From an uncultured Alphaproteobacteria bacterium (GTDB lineage: Bacteria; Pseudomonadota; Alphaproteobacteria; CAAHEQ01; UBA3637), in contig CAKPYQ010000001.1 in assembly GCA_934203105.1 (NCBI GenBank), positions 51,401 to 115,400 of the forward strand: a stretch of DNA of 64,000 nt, given 5' to 3'. The notes under the pieces are model-generated. The model was given only the letters and a program-made list of their open reading frames with translations, was not told where the DNA came from and ran no database searches. Shown one piece after another: positions 8,514-18,335 of this stretch. Every line of letters begins with the position of its first letter. Positions within the stretch are counted from its first letter, which is position 1. The translations under genes were made by a program, and so were the position numbers.

Positions 8514-11500
8514 TTACACGTCCATCACGTTGTCTGTCCAAAGTTCGCATTGTGTCATAACTGTTTGAACGGCATCATCAACACCTTCTGGGGGATATTT
8601 ATGCTTTTTTAACAATTTTTTTATCATCATACGCATTTTGGCGCGCGCTGTTTCTTTTTTCTGCCAATCTATTGTTTTATTTTTGCGCAAAGTTTCGGTG
8701 AGTTCTTTTGTAATAGCAATTAATTCATCATTTTCATAAAAATCTTTAACTGCTTGTGGACGAGCCAATGCATCATAAAAAGCTGCTTCTTCAGCATTAA
8801 GCCCTAAATCATCACCTTCCTTTTGTGCTGTGGCAATTTGTTTTGCCAAATTAAGCAGCTCCTCAATAACTTGTTCATTAGTCAACATACCGTTCAAATA
8901 GCGGTTCATAGATTCTTGTATCATTTCACTGAACTTTTCCGAACGCACAACATTGGTATGGCGATAAATAGAAATCTGCTCAGCTATTAATTTTTTCAAC
9001 AATTCGACCGCCAAATTTTTTTCTTTCATCTTGGACACTTCATCCAAAAATTTCGGGTCAAACAGCGAAAATTCTTCTTTTATATCTGAAAACAGATTAA
9101 TTACACCATCGCTTTTTATACTCTGCCCCAACAGCTCGTTGATACGCTTATTCATTTCCGGCAAAGATATTTTCTTTTGCCCACCGCCTTCGGTAAAACG
9201 CAAAATCATAATACGAACAGCTTCCATAAATGCTGCCTCAATACGCAATATTTCTTCAACAATAGATGCGCAAAGAGACAAAGCCTGATGTAACATAAGG
9301 GCTTGCTTAATAAATGCGTCTTTTTCTTTATTTTTCTCTCTGGCAATAATAAAGTTTGCGGCACCGCTTATCAATCTTGCTCGGACTAAATTTGAACCGG
9401 TAGCAAATTCGCTATAATCAAAACCGTGCAATAAATCGCGACAAACCTGCAATTTTTCTTTGAATTTATTATATGCTGTGGTAGCAATATCCATATTACC
9501 ATAGTTCTTTCTGTCGCGGAGAGTATAATCATTCATCGCCTTTTTCAAAGCACTGGCAATACCGATATAATCAACCACCAAACCGCCTTCTTTATCTTCA
9601 AATACGCGATTAACACGAGCAATCGCCTGCATCAGGTTATAACCTTCCATCGGTTTATAAATATACATTGTCGCAAGCGATGGTACATCAAAACCGGTTA
9701 GCCACATATCAACAACAATCGCAATCTTCAAAGGATCATTATTATCTTTAAATTTACGTGCTAAATCTTCCTTATGAGATTTATTACCAATAATAGCTCG
9801 CCAATCTTCTGGATCATCATTACCGGATGTCATAACCACAGCAACTTTATCTTTCCACGCGGGGCGTAACTCCAAAATTCGATGATAAATTTTCAATGCA
9901 ATCGGACGAGAATAAGCTACAATCATAGCCTTACCGGTTAATAAATTTTCGCGGTAATTTTCGTAGTGATCCAAAATATCGCAGACAAGCGAATTGATAG
10001 TATCATCGTCGCTTAATATTGTTTCCATTTGCCCGAGTTGTTTTTTACTTTTTTCAATGACCTCTGGATCGGCATTTTGTGCCATTAAATCATATTCAGC
10101 ATCAATCAGTTGTAAAATTTCCGGTTTTAAATGAAGTTTTATCACGCGGCTTTCATAATAAACCGGACGCGTTGCACCATCTTCTACTGCTTGTGTCATA
10201 TCGTAAACATCGATATAATCGCCAAATACCTCTCGCGTGTTGCGGTCATCAAGAGAAAGCGGTGTCCCCGTAAAGCCAATATATGTCGCATTTGGCAGAG
10301 AATTACGAATAATTCGTGCCGTTCCGACTTTGATATTTCCTTTTTTATCTATCTTTTCAGACAAGCCATATTGACCGCGGTGCGCCTCATCAGCCATAAC
10401 GATAATATTCCGTCGCTCTGACAGTGGCTCAACTGCTTCCTCAAACTTTTGCATCGTGGTAAAGAAAATACCATTGGCTTTGATACCATTCAAAAGCTGT
10501 TTCAAATGTTCTCGGCTTGTTGCTTGCACCGGTTCTTGGCGCAAAAAATCTTTGCATTTAGCAAATTGCGTATAAAGTTGGTCATCTAAATCGTTACGAT
10601 CTGTAATAACTACTATTGTCGGGCTGTTTAATGCGCTTTGCAGTAAATGAGCATAAAATACCATAGAAAGAGATTTGCCACTACCTTGCGTGTGCCAAAA
10701 GACACCGCCTTTACCATCAGTTTGCGTGGCGCGTTTGGTCGATTCGATCGCTTTTTTTACCGCAAAGTATTGATGATAACCAGCCAAAATTTTTGACCTC
10801 CCCTTATTTTCGGCAGAAAAGCAAATAAAATTTTTCAAAATATCCAGCAGGCGCGATTTTTCAAAAATCCCATTAAAAAATGTATCAAATTGCGCATATT
10901 TGGTGTTTTCGTAGGAACCATCAACCGTTTTCCATTCCATAAAACGAGTCTCATCAGAAGTAATCGTTCCGGCTTTAGATACCGCCAAATCACTCATGAC
11001 ACAGATTGCATTATATATAAACATAGACGGGATTTCGTGCTTATAGTTTTGAATTTGCCGATATGCTTCCGAAGCATCTGTTTCTTCTCGCGACGGAGAT
11101 TTCAATTCCATCAGCACAAGTGGCAACCCGTTGATAAACAGCAACACATCCGGACGTTTTTCGCTGTTTTCAATGAAGGTCCATTGGTTGGCAACAATGA
11201 AGGAGTTATTATCCGGATTTTCATAATCAATCAGATAAACAATCGTATCGCGTGGCTCGCCTTTTTCAGTATAGCGGACGGTAATGCCATTTTGCAAATA
11301 ATCCATAAAAATGGCATTTTTTTGCGTCAATTCGGCATTTTCAAAATTTTTGAGCTTAAAAAGAGCCTCGTTTATTGCCTCATCCGGCAAATCTGGATTG
11401 ATTTGATGTAGAGAATTTGTCAGTATCGGTTCATACAATGGCGAAGTAAAATCCCGCGTTTCCACATCCGGCCCATAAACATGTGTATAGCCAATTTCTT

Positions 11501-11567
11501 CAAACAACTCAATAATCGACTTTTCATACGCTTCTTCATTTACTGGATTGATGAAAGTATTTGTCAT
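8514..11567 (-). CDS. hsdR: Type I restriction enzyme R subunit
   Basis: Motor and nuclease subunit of a type I restriction-modification complex, which translocates and cuts unmodified DNA. The 1017 residues carry an N-terminal PD-(D/E)xK nuclease (D140, E154 and K156 in RPDVLLF...LMELK), a Walker A motif (GSGKS about 295-299), a DEAH box at about 393-396, later SF2 helicase motifs, and a helical C terminus that binds the methylase. The ATG overlaps the stop of the preceding gene (ATGA), so it is the last gene of the hsd operon and probably translationally coupled. It converges with the tRNA-fMet gene. Confidence 0.96.
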   Translation of the reverse strand: MTNTFINPVNEEAYEKSIIELFEEIGYTHVYGPDVETRDFTSPLYEPILTNSLHQINPDLPDEAINEALFKLKNFENAELTQKNAIFMDYLQNGITVRYTEKGEPRDTIVYLIDYENPDNNSFIVANQWTFIENSEKRPDVLLFINGLPLVLMELKSPSREETDASEAYRQIQNYKHEIPSMFIYNAICVMSDLAVSKAGTITSDETRFMEWKTVDGSYENTKYAQFDTFFNGIFEKSRLLDILKNFICFSAENKGRSKILAGYHQYFAVKKAIESTKRATQTDGKGGVFWHTQGSGKSLSMVFYAHLLQSALNSPTIVVITDRNDLDDQLYTQFAKCKDFLRQEPVQATSREHLKQLLNGIKANGIFFTTMQKFEEAVEPLSERRNIIVMADEAHRGQYGLSEKIDKKGNIKVGTARIIRNSLPNATYIGFTGTPLSLDDRNTREVFGDYIDVYDMTQAVEDGATRPVYYESRVIKLHLKPEILQLIDAEYDLMAQNADPEVIEKSKKQLGQMETILSDDDTINSLVCDILDHYENYRENLLTGKAMIVAYSRPIALKIYHRILELRPAWKDKVAVVMTSGNDDPEDWRAIIGNKSHKEDLARKFKDNNDPLKIAIVVDMWLTGFDVPSLATMYIYKPMEGYNLMQAIARVNRVFEDKEGGLVVDYIGIASALKKAMNDYTLRDRKNYGNMDIATTAYNKFKEKLQVCRDLLHGFDYSEFATGSNLVRARLISGAANFIIAREKNKEKDAFIKQALMLHQALSLCASIVEEILRIEAAFMEAVRIMILRFTEGGGQKKISLPEMNKRINELLGQSIKSDGVINLFSDIKEEFSLFDPKFLDEVSKMKEKNLAVELLKKLIAEQISIYRHTNVVRSEKFSEMIQESMNRYLNGMLTNEQVIEELLNLAKQIATAQKEGDDLGLNAEEAAFYDALARPQAVKDFYENDELIAITKELTETLRKNKTIDWQKKETARAKMRMMIKKLLKKHKYPPEGVDDAVQTVMTQCELWTDNVMDV

Positions 11568-12415
11568 TTTTTCTCCTTTAATCCTTTAAGAAATTCAGCC
11601 ATTTTGTTTTTCCGTTCTTTATTATCTTTAGCTAAAACACAGAATAAAAGTAATTGATAAATTTCGTCATATAGGTTTTCCAATTCGTTATCACTCATCT
11701 TAGCAATAATTTCTTTTTTATCTGCACCCTCTTTGTTATTATGACGTATATGAGCATTGTTAATCATTCCGCGAACGGTGGTAAAATAGGAATTGAAATC
11801 TGGTATACCGTCATCCAGCAATGGTTCATATTCTGTCGCAATGGTTAGTAATAATTTTCTTTTTTCCTCTAATTGTCCTTTTAACGATGCATGATGATAT
11901 TTCAAAATAGCCATTGCTGTATCTTTTGATGAAATCTCTGCCACTGCAAACGCGGCAGGATCTTTAGGAATAAGTAAAATTTTCTCTTCATCTTCAATAC
12001 AATATTCTTTGTAATTCAAACGCTCTAAAATTAGATTCAAATTTTGCAATAGCATAATATATTCTTTGGAGCTTTGAAAATTCATATTTTGTCCCAGTCC
12101 AACTTTATTTTGAGCAAGTCGTATTAGATTAATAAAATATTCCAAAGTTAAAATTAAATCATCTTGTTCGTTCGGAAGTTTACCAATTTTCAGTTTTTTC
12201 CGAATTTCTGCACAATTTAAACATCCATTTCTTTGTTTCCATCCATGCAGTAAAAATGTATCAACAATCCCCTCAATATTTAATTGTCCTTGATGAAAAT
12301 TCATTGGGTTTACATATGTGAACATAGGCAATGCAAAAAGTTTGATAATCTTTTTCATTTCTGCATTTATATCATATTCACTGGCTAAAATTTCAAAGAT
12401 ATTTTTACGAGTCAT
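11564..12415 (-). CDS. Restriction-operon accessory protein, possible HEPN/Abi type
   Basis: A 283-residue, mostly helical protein between hsdS and hsdR, overlapping both neighbours by 4 bases. Near residues 215-225 it reads RGMINNAHIRH. R215 and H222 are six residues apart, which fits the Rx4-6H signature of HEPN ribonucleases found in abortive-infection proteins, with Asn residues between as often seen. An N-terminal CLNC at about 65-68 may bind a metal. Family assignment is tentative; the motif and context suggest a defence or fail-safe role tied to the restriction enzyme. Confidence 0.55.
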   Translation of the reverse strand: MTRKNIFEILASEYDINAEMKKIIKLFALPMFTYVNPMNFHQGQLNIEGIVDTFLLHGWKQRNGCLNCAEIRKKLKIGKLPNEQDDLILTLEYFINLIRLAQNKVGLGQNMNFQSSKEYIMLLQNLNLILERLNYKEYCIEDEEKILLIPKDPAAFAVAEISSKDTAMAILKYHHASLKGQLEEKRKLLLTIATEYEPLLDDGIPDFNSYFTTVRGMINNAHIRHNNKEGADKKEIIAKMSDNELENLYDEIYQLLLFCVLAKDNKERKNKMAEFLKGLKEKK

Positions 12416-13623
12416 GGAGTATCCTTTTGTTCTGAAATATCCACATTATCGACATTGATTTCACCAGACATGAGTTTGGGTAATAATGTGTCACGAATAG
12501 AGGCTAATTTAATATTTTCTAAGGCATTAGCTGCTATTTTATGCATTAGAGGAGATACAATATTTGTAAACTTTTTAACTGTATCTGGCAATGGAATAAA
12601 TATTGGTAATCCTAGTAATTCACTTTGATTTAGACCTGGTTGAGCAGCTTTACTACACGCTAGCGTGTGCAGATAATTTTTATTTGTTTCATAACTTAAA
12701 CAAAAGTAAATAAAAAATTGTGATGATATGTTTGATTTTCCACGTATAATAAACACATGCTCATTAACCGCACAAACTTTATGAGGAAATCCATCTAATG
12801 CAAGAGATACTTTTCCTGTGTATGCACCATCTTTATATAATAAAACATCCTCCGATAAGACCTTTCCTCGTTTCATTTGCTTGTAAAATTCTTCACTAAT
12901 AAATTTTTCTTTACTGTAATCATATACACCAAATTTTTCAATATTTTCAGCTCCGATACTAGGTATTCCTTGACTTAGAGCTCCTCCTTTTGGTCGGCTA
13001 CCACTTTCTGCAATATTAACAATATCTGCTAAAATGCCATTATTTTCAGAGCCATAAATAGATTTAAACAGAGCCTGAGCCTGTTGTTCTAAATTATTAT
13101 TTATCCTATTATTCAGCTCGATTTTATCATCCAGCACCCCCAACACCCTTGCAATCTTCTTCTGAATATCAAGCGGAGGAACTGTGAATTCTAAATTTTT
13201 AACTTGTGTACCAGATATTTCTGCAAAAGTTGATCCTGATCCCATTCCTACAATATATTCAATGTTATTTTTTAGTAAATAATAGAAAAATTCAGAACAA
13301 TATCCTTTTTTTAACACAAGACTTTTAAATCCTTGATTAGTACAAACATCATTTTTTGCAATCGCTACATATCCAATAGGAGCTCGACTTGTTAATAAAA
13401 CACTACCTTTAGGTAACATATGAGCACTACTATTTTGAAGGCCTTCTTGAGCTATATTTCGTTCACCTTTAGAAATGTATCGACTATTATAACCTGATAA
13501 ATCTTTAGGAGTTAGCCATGGGATATCTCCATTCCAAAAATCATAATTTTTAGTACTAGGAGTGCCTCCACCTATGACTTCACAAACATCACTTAATTTA
13601 ATCTTCTGCCAATTACTATTCAT
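12412..13623 (-). CDS. hsdS: Type I restriction enzyme specificity subunit
   Basis: Recognises the bipartite DNA target for HsdM and HsdR. The 403 residues show two target-recognition domains, about 1-150 (WQKIKLSDVCEVIGGGTPS start) and about 200-350. Each is followed by a conserved helical spacer: QKKIARVLGVLDDKIELNNRI (split here as QKKIARVLGVL and DDKIELNN) and the C-terminal NIKLASIRDTLLPKLMSGEI. Both domains look intact, so it should be functional. It overlaps the PIN gene by 8 bases and the next gene by 4. Confidence 0.93.
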   Translation of the reverse strand: MNSNWQKIKLSDVCEVIGGGTPSTKNYDFWNGDIPWLTPKDLSGYNSRYISKGERNIAQEGLQNSSAHMLPKGSVLLTSRAPIGYVAIAKNDVCTNQGFKSLVLKKGYCSEFFYYLLKNNIEYIVGMGSGSTFAEISGTQVKNLEFTVPPLDIQKKIARVLGVLDDKIELNNRINNNLEQQAQALFKSIYGSENNGILADIVNIAESGSRPKGGALSQGIPSIGAENIEKFGVYDYSKEKFISEEFYKQMKRGKVLSEDVLLYKDGAYTGKVSLALDGFPHKVCAVNEHVFIIRGKSNISSQFFIYFCLSYETNKNYLHTLACSKAAQPGLNQSELLGLPIFIPLPDTVKKFTNIVSPLMHKIAANALENIKLASIRDTLLPKLMSGEINVDNVDISEQKDTP

Positions 13624-14653
13624 CGGCTACCTCCAAATTTTCATCATCTATGCGAATTTCTTCTATTGAAAAAGAATAATCATCACAACTATTAATCCAT
13701 AGTGTCATATCAAGTTCATCTGTAAAGGATAAAGCAGAATTCGTATCAACGGTTATTTCTGCTCGTATCATAACCTCATATTCTAAAAATATTTCATCTT
13801 CATGGTGTTGTTCTATATTGTATATATTTTTTACAATAAATTTGCTTAAAGACAAATATTTTGTATCTCCGATAATTTCATTAGAAAATGATCTTAAATC
13901 ATTAAGAATATTATCTGAATTTAGATATTCTTTTATCTCGGAGTATTCTTCAGGATATTGAGGTGGAATAGGATATGTGTCATCTTTATCTTTTGCTATT
14001 TGATCTAATTTTGAGTTTAAAATGTCTTCATTTTTTGAATTAATAAAAATAATTTCTTGATTTGGAAATAACTTTTTATACTCTTCTTTTAACTCTTCAT
14101 TGAACATTTTATCATTTGTATATAGGATGATATTTGTATCCGGATGTTCTTTTTTGTATTCTAAAATTGTTTCCCAAAGTAATGCATCTTTAAAACCCTT
14201 ATCTGAGTTATTTTCTTTTCCCTCAAAAGGTGGTCTTTTATCAAATGCTCTATTTATAAGATTAAAATAACATTTATCAGATGGAAAATTTAATTCTACA
14301 ATGTTAATAGGCTTATTTTTTAATGCATTTTTATAGGCATTAATGTTTTCATCAAGATAAGTATCATAATTTTTTGTTGTATCAACTTTATACGAATGGA
14401 AAGGAAATTTATGTTTTTTAAGCATATCTTCAAATTCTTTAACTTTTTTATGGTATGCTATAATATTTTGTTTTTTAGTTTCAGACCATACAATTTGAGG
14501 AATAGCAATTGATACAATATCATAAATATCTAACTCTTCAATGCGTGTCATGAAATTGTCAAGAGTACCATTAAAAGAAAAATCTGTAAAATCACAGCAT
14601 CGAGTATAGTCCTTATATAAAGCATTTGTATCAAAAATAAGTAGATAGTCCAT
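13616..14653 (-). CDS. PIN-domain nuclease-like protein embedded in the hsd operon
   Basis: The N-terminal part (residues 1-190) matches the PIN fold of the DUF4935 type: IFDTNAL with D8, VWSE with E58, SDKGFKDALLWE with D156 and E161, and a later strand ending in TND with D181. These would form the acidic metal site of an RNase. The C-terminal 150 residues are acidic and unassigned. It sits between a small gene and hsdS (8-base overlap with hsdS), so it is made with the restriction enzyme. An RNA-cutting back-up defence is plausible; function is inferred. Confidence 0.7.
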   Translation of the reverse strand: MDYLLIFDTNALYKDYTRCCDFTDFSFNGTLDNFMTRIEELDIYDIVSIAIPQIVWSETKKQNIIAYHKKVKEFEDMLKKHKFPFHSYKVDTTKNYDTYLDENINAYKNALKNKPINIVELNFPSDKCYFNLINRAFDKRPPFEGKENNSDKGFKDALLWETILEYKKEHPDTNIILYTNDKMFNEELKEEYKKLFPNQEIIFINSKNEDILNSKLDQIAKDKDDTYPIPPQYPEEYSEIKEYLNSDNILNDLRSFSNEIIGDTKYLSLSKFIVKNIYNIEQHHEDEIFLEYEVMIRAEITVDTNSALSFTDELDMTLWINSCDDYSFSIEEIRIDDENLEVADE

Positions 14654-14661
14654 TTTAACCT

Positions 14662-15069
14662 CTATTCATAAATTACTCTTTTTGCAATCGATATAAGTTT
14701 CTGTAATAAATGCTTTAATTTTTCTCTATATTCATTATGTTCTCTACCAGTATAATACCCGCTTATTGCAGAATGAGGCAGTGGAATATAGTTTTGATTA
14801 AATGGACTTATATAATTCTTTGTCGGATTAAAATAATCACTTATCCAATTATTACGTGGCATACAATATCCAAAATTTTCAGATAAATATGAAGTATAAT
14901 TTTGTAAATACGCTTCATCCATAAGTTTAATTGTTGATGAGGCATATTTTTCAAATGCTTCATATAAATCTTTATCTAAATGTTCATTGGCTAATAAATC
15001 TATTCCTTTACCTAGGGCTTCAAGCAATTCATTTAGAGCCTTTTGTTTATTAGGATCCAACATAATCAT
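14662..15069 (-). CDS. Hypothetical protein in the hsd operon
   Basis: 135 residues, helical at both ends with a Tyr/Asn/Pro-rich middle. No family recognised. The start at 15069 is chosen because GGAGGG (15076-15081) lies 6 bases upstream and the ATG overlaps the previous stop by one base (TGATG). A GTG one codon earlier is possible. Tight packing with the TM protein and the PIN gene suggests a shared role. Confidence 0.6.
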   Translation of the reverse strand: MIMLDPNKQKALNELLEALGKGIDLLANEHLDKDLYEAFEKYASSTIKLMDEAYLQNYTSYLSENFGYCMPRNNWISDYFNPTKNYISPFNQNYIPLPHSAISGYYTGREHNEYREKLKHLLQKLISIAKRVIYE

Positions 15070-15338
15070 CACTTTCCCTCCGTTGATTTCATTATAATTT
15101 CTTCTTCCTTATTATTTTTTTCTTCAGCTTTTTTTATAAGTAATTCATCAAATGTTGTTTTATTTTCCTTTTGTTCTTCTACAGTTTCAGGATTAAGCTC
15201 AGCCCCACCAGGGAGTTTAGTTAAACGAGAAAGAATTTTGCGAATATCATTTTTAAAAATAAAAATACATCCACCAACTAAAATAGGCCACGCTAGATGT
15301 TCACATAATCCTAATATGAAAGTTTGCCAAGGATACAT
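15069..15338 (-). CDS. Small membrane-anchored hypothetical protein
   Basis: 89 residues with one membrane helix at about 13-28 (LAWPILVGGCIFIF) and a charged cytoplasmic tail rich in Glu and Lys. It follows hsdM by 2 bases and overlaps the next gene. Its size and layout resemble phage-type or defence-associated membrane proteins, but no family is recognised. Confidence 0.6.
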   Translation of the reverse strand: MYPWQTFILGLCEHLAWPILVGGCIFIFKNDIRKILSRLTKLPGGAELNPETVEEQKENKTTFDELLIKKAEEKNNKEEEIIMKSTEGK

Positions 15339-15340
15339 TT

Positions 15341-16849
15341 TTACATCTCCCAGCCGATGGCTTTCAGTTTGTTTTTAATCTCTTCTTGCAAAGCATCAGA
15401 CTGCCTAAACATCTCTGCAAGCTCTCCGGTCAGGCGTTTCATTTTATCTTCAAAAGGTTCACCGTCATCTTTCTGTTCCTCAATGCCAACATAGCGTCCA
15501 GGCGTCAAAATGTAATCCTGTGTCGCAATTTCTGCCGTTGTTGCTACCGCACAAAACCCTTTAACATTTTCCAACTTTCCTTTTTGAAATGCAGTAAATG
15601 TGTCTGCAATCTTTTTAATATCTGCATCCGTAAAATCGCGGTGTTTGCGGTCAACCATGTAGCCCATTTTCCGCGCATCAATAAAGACTGTTTTACCTTT
15701 TTGAGCTTTGTTTTTACTGATAAACCATAACGTTACCGGAATTGTTACACTATAAAACAGTTGTGGTGGTAGAGCGATAATACCCTCTATCAAATCGGCC
15801 TCAATAATATTTTTGCGAATTTCACCTTCACCGCTTGTTTGGGTAGAAAGCGCACCATTTGCAAGGACTAAACCGATTTTCCCATTAGGTGCTAAGTGAT
15901 GTATCATATGTTGAATCCACGCATAGTTTGCGTTTCCTGCCGGTGGAATTCCATATTTCCAACGCACATCATCTTGTAACTTATCCTGTCCCCAATTAGA
16001 AAGGTTAAACGGAGGATTAGCCATAATAAAATCAAACTTTTCATGCGGGTGCAGGTCATTAAAAAATGTATCTGCCTGATATGGCCCGAAATCAGCATCA
16101 ATGCCGCGAATAGCCATATTCATCTTGGCCATTTTCCATGTATCAGCATTGGATTCTTGTCCATAAACCGATATGTGGTCGCGGTTTCCGCCATGTGCTT
16201 GTAAAAATTTAACCGACTGAACAAACATACCACCGGAACCACAACAAGGATCATAAACGCGGCAATTATCAAATGGTTTCAAAACCTCGACAATGGTTTT
16301 AACAATGCTTTGTGGCGTATAAAACTCACCGCCTTTGGTGCCTTCATATGCCGCAAATTGTGCAATACAGTATTCATAAGTTCTACCGAGTAAATCTCTA
16401 TCTCCGTTGGTATCAGACATATCAATATTGTTTGTAAAAAGGTCAACAACATTGCCTAAAACACGTTTATCAAGATCTTGATTGGCATAATTTTTAGGTA
16501 ATACATTTTTAAGCGATTTATTTTCTGCTTCAATCGCTCGCATAGCATCATCAATAATAATGCCGATTTCCGGAGTGTGTGCCGCTTCAGCAATTTTACT
16601 CCAACGTGCGGCCTCAGGAACATAGAAAATACCTTCTTCAATATATGCATCTTTGTCGTTTTCAAAACCATCACCTTCGGCGACAAGCTGATTATAGCGC
16701 TTTTCAAAGGCCGCAGAAATATAACGCAAAAAGATAAGTCCAATAATTACTTTTCGGTAATCTGCCGCAGGAATATGTCCCCAAAGTTCACAAGCTGCAC
16801 CCCAGATTTGCTTTTCAAAACCTAAATTTGCATTATTTTTACCAGCCAT
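15341..16849 (-). CDS. hsdM: Type I restriction enzyme methylase subunit
   Basis: Adenine-N6 methyltransferase of the type I complex. The 502 residues hold the N-terminal HsdM helical domain, the SAM-binding motif DPCCGSGGMF starting at D200, and the catalytic motif NPPF at 278-281. It is the first gene of the operon hsdM-TM-hyp-PIN-hsdS-HEPN-hsdR, all with overlaps or very small gaps, behind a good promoter at 16907-16935. Confidence 0.96.
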   Translation of the reverse strand: MAGKNNANLGFEKQIWGAACELWGHIPAADYRKVIIGLIFLRYISAAFEKRYNQLVAEGDGFENDKDAYIEEGIFYVPEAARWSKIAEAAHTPEIGIIIDDAMRAIEAENKSLKNVLPKNYANQDLDKRVLGNVVDLFTNNIDMSDTNGDRDLLGRTYEYCIAQFAAYEGTKGGEFYTPQSIVKTIVEVLKPFDNCRVYDPCCGSGGMFVQSVKFLQAHGGNRDHISVYGQESNADTWKMAKMNMAIRGIDADFGPYQADTFFNDLHPHEKFDFIMANPPFNLSNWGQDKLQDDVRWKYGIPPAGNANYAWIQHMIHHLAPNGKIGLVLANGALSTQTSGEGEIRKNIIEADLIEGIIALPPQLFYSVTIPVTLWFISKNKAQKGKTVFIDARKMGYMVDRKHRDFTDADIKKIADTFTAFQKGKLENVKGFCAVATTAEIATQDYILTPGRYVGIEEQKDDGEPFEDKMKRLTGELAEMFRQSDALQEEIKNKLKAIGWEM

Positions 16850-16906
16850 TTTATCTCTCTTCGCATTGAAACTATTAATAGATTGATATTCAAAAGTACT
16901 TTTTGT

Positions 16907-16935
16907 AGTATATTAATTTTCAATAAAAAAGTCAA
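16907..16935 (-). promoter_or_regulatory. Promoter of the hsd operon
   Basis: On the minus strand TTGACT (16930-16935), 17 bases, TATACT (16907-16912). RNA would start about 50 bases before the hsdM ATG. The rest of 16850-17102 shows nothing coding. Confidence 0.75.
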
Positions 16936-17102
16936 AGAAAATGTAAAGACTTACGCTAAAATCTTTATACTTTTGAGATAAATATCGTTAAACCACTGAG
17001 AGTCGACAAAATAAAAAATACAATTATTAATGAAGTTATGTTTAAAATGCAAATTTAGGATGCCTTTAAAATCAAAACTCATCCAATTTAACGTCTTGCC
17101 TT

Positions 17103-17570
17103 TTAGTCATTGTAACAATCCGTATTTTTCAGCACTTCTTTGGAATAAGAATTCTTATAAAGATTCATATACATATCTGCAAAATCAAGGGTATAGTTTA
17201 ATTGAAAAATTATAATAAATAATGCAACATGCAACGATGATATATATAGGAAATTATTATAGCTATAATTAAAAGACAACACATTTAAAAAGAATAAAAT
17301 AAGTAAAGAAAATAGAGACATCTTTAAGAATTTTTTATTATCACTAATAAAAATCTTAAACATATTACGCTTTTTCATATAGAGATTAATGTTTTGATTA
17401 GCATAGGCAGCCAAAAGAAATGACAGTGAAAAGGCAAAAATAATAGAAACACATGTAATTGCATCAGAAAGCAGGTTATCTTTTAAAGGAAATCCCAAAC
17501 TTATTATTAACAAGAATAGCAATATCCATGTTCTTATTCTACATTTTAGCAAAAATTTCTTCGATTTCAT
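17103..17570 (-). CDS. Four-helix membrane protein of an unknown two-gene cassette
   Basis: 155 residues with four hydrophobic segments (about 13-30, 37-58, 85-100 and 108-130) and a charged loop KKRNMFKIF between helices 2 and 3. The start at 17570 is chosen because AGGA lies 6 bases before it; this start overlaps the upstream gene by 32 bases, so translation is coupled. The helix layout recalls small membrane effectors of phage-defence systems, such as KwaA-like or SLATT-like proteins, but I cannot assign it to either. It is the second gene of a pair beside the restriction operon. Confidence 0.6.
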   Translation of the reverse strand: MKSKKFLLKCRIRTWILLFLLIISLGFPLKDNLLSDAITCVSIIFAFSLSFLLAAYANQNINLYMKKRNMFKIFISDNKKFLKMSLFSLLILFFLNVLSFNYSYNNFLYISSLHVALFIIIFQLNYTLDFADMYMNLYKNSYSKEVLKNTDCYND

Positions 17571-18294
17571 AATATCCTTCTTCCTTTTCAAATTCAAAAA
17601 TTTCCTTTGCCACAACGCTTTGTTCATTAATAGAAATAAAACCATCAGAGCTTTCCCCTTTTATATTGAAACTTTTTATGTATGAAGGAGACATTAATTT
17701 CTCGTATAATTTTTTTATATACTTAACATTAAGCGCTCTTTTAAAATCCATTTTTACAACGGTTGTCTCGGGTTTTTCTTTTTCTTCTAAATCATCACCC
17801 CAATGAGGATTCAAAAATTCATTTATAAATAAGTTGTTTGTTGCGGTAATAGAAATTGTTTCTATTGATTTCACCTGTTTGATAAAATCATCAATAGAAG
17901 TAGAAACGGCCAACAAATCACAAGAAAAATTCTTGTCCGTTTCATGCAATAAATTCAAAATTATATTTCTTTTATTATGATCTGAACTCAATACCTTATT
18001 TTGATAAATCACAAATATAAACTGATGCGTCATATGAACAATTTCATCTGACAAGACGCTGTCGTCATAAATCCTTTGATTCCTATTATAGCATCTATTG
18101 GGTTTTGATTTTCCATATGACACTAAAAAAACGATTTTATCTTGATCCATCATATGACGTATCGTATATGTGGTTTCACGCAATGGGTAATCTATGATTT
18201 CTTTGTTTTGCAGTTTTTCTTTTAAAATTCGTGTTCCTGCTCCTAAAAGGTCAACACATTCCGGAATATAACTAAACATACGCACAGAGCTCAT
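17539..18294 (-). CDS. Soluble protein of an unknown two-gene cassette
   Basis: 251 residues without signal or membrane segment. Secondary structure looks mixed, with a strand-rich N terminus (MFSYIPECV, DKIVFLVSYGK) and a charged C terminus (GYYEIEEIFAKM). No known family. It starts behind an operator-flanked promoter and overlaps the membrane-protein gene, so the two probably form one module, for example sensor plus membrane effector. AT content is high, as in the neighbouring restriction genes. Confidence 0.6.
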   Translation of the reverse strand: MSSVRMFSYIPECVDLLGAGTRILKEKLQNKEIIDYPLRETTYTIRHMMDQDKIVFLVSYGKSKPNRCYNRNQRIYDDSVLSDEIVHMTHQFIFVIYQNKVLSSDHNKRNIILNLLHETDKNFSCDLLAVSTSIDDFIKQVKSIETISITATNNLFINEFLNPHWGDDLEEKEKPETTVVKMDFKRALNVKYIKKLYEKLMSPSYIKSFNIKGESSDGFISINEQSVVAKEIFEFEKEEGYYEIEEIFAKM

Positions 18295-18335
18295 CGTTCT
18301 AATCCTTTCAATATTTTTGGTTTCTTATCTATCTC

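Noticed and set aside
17539..18294. cas2 downstream of cas1
   Set aside because: At 251 residues it is far longer than Cas2 and shows no Cas2 ferredoxin-like pattern; it has its own operator-flanked promoter.
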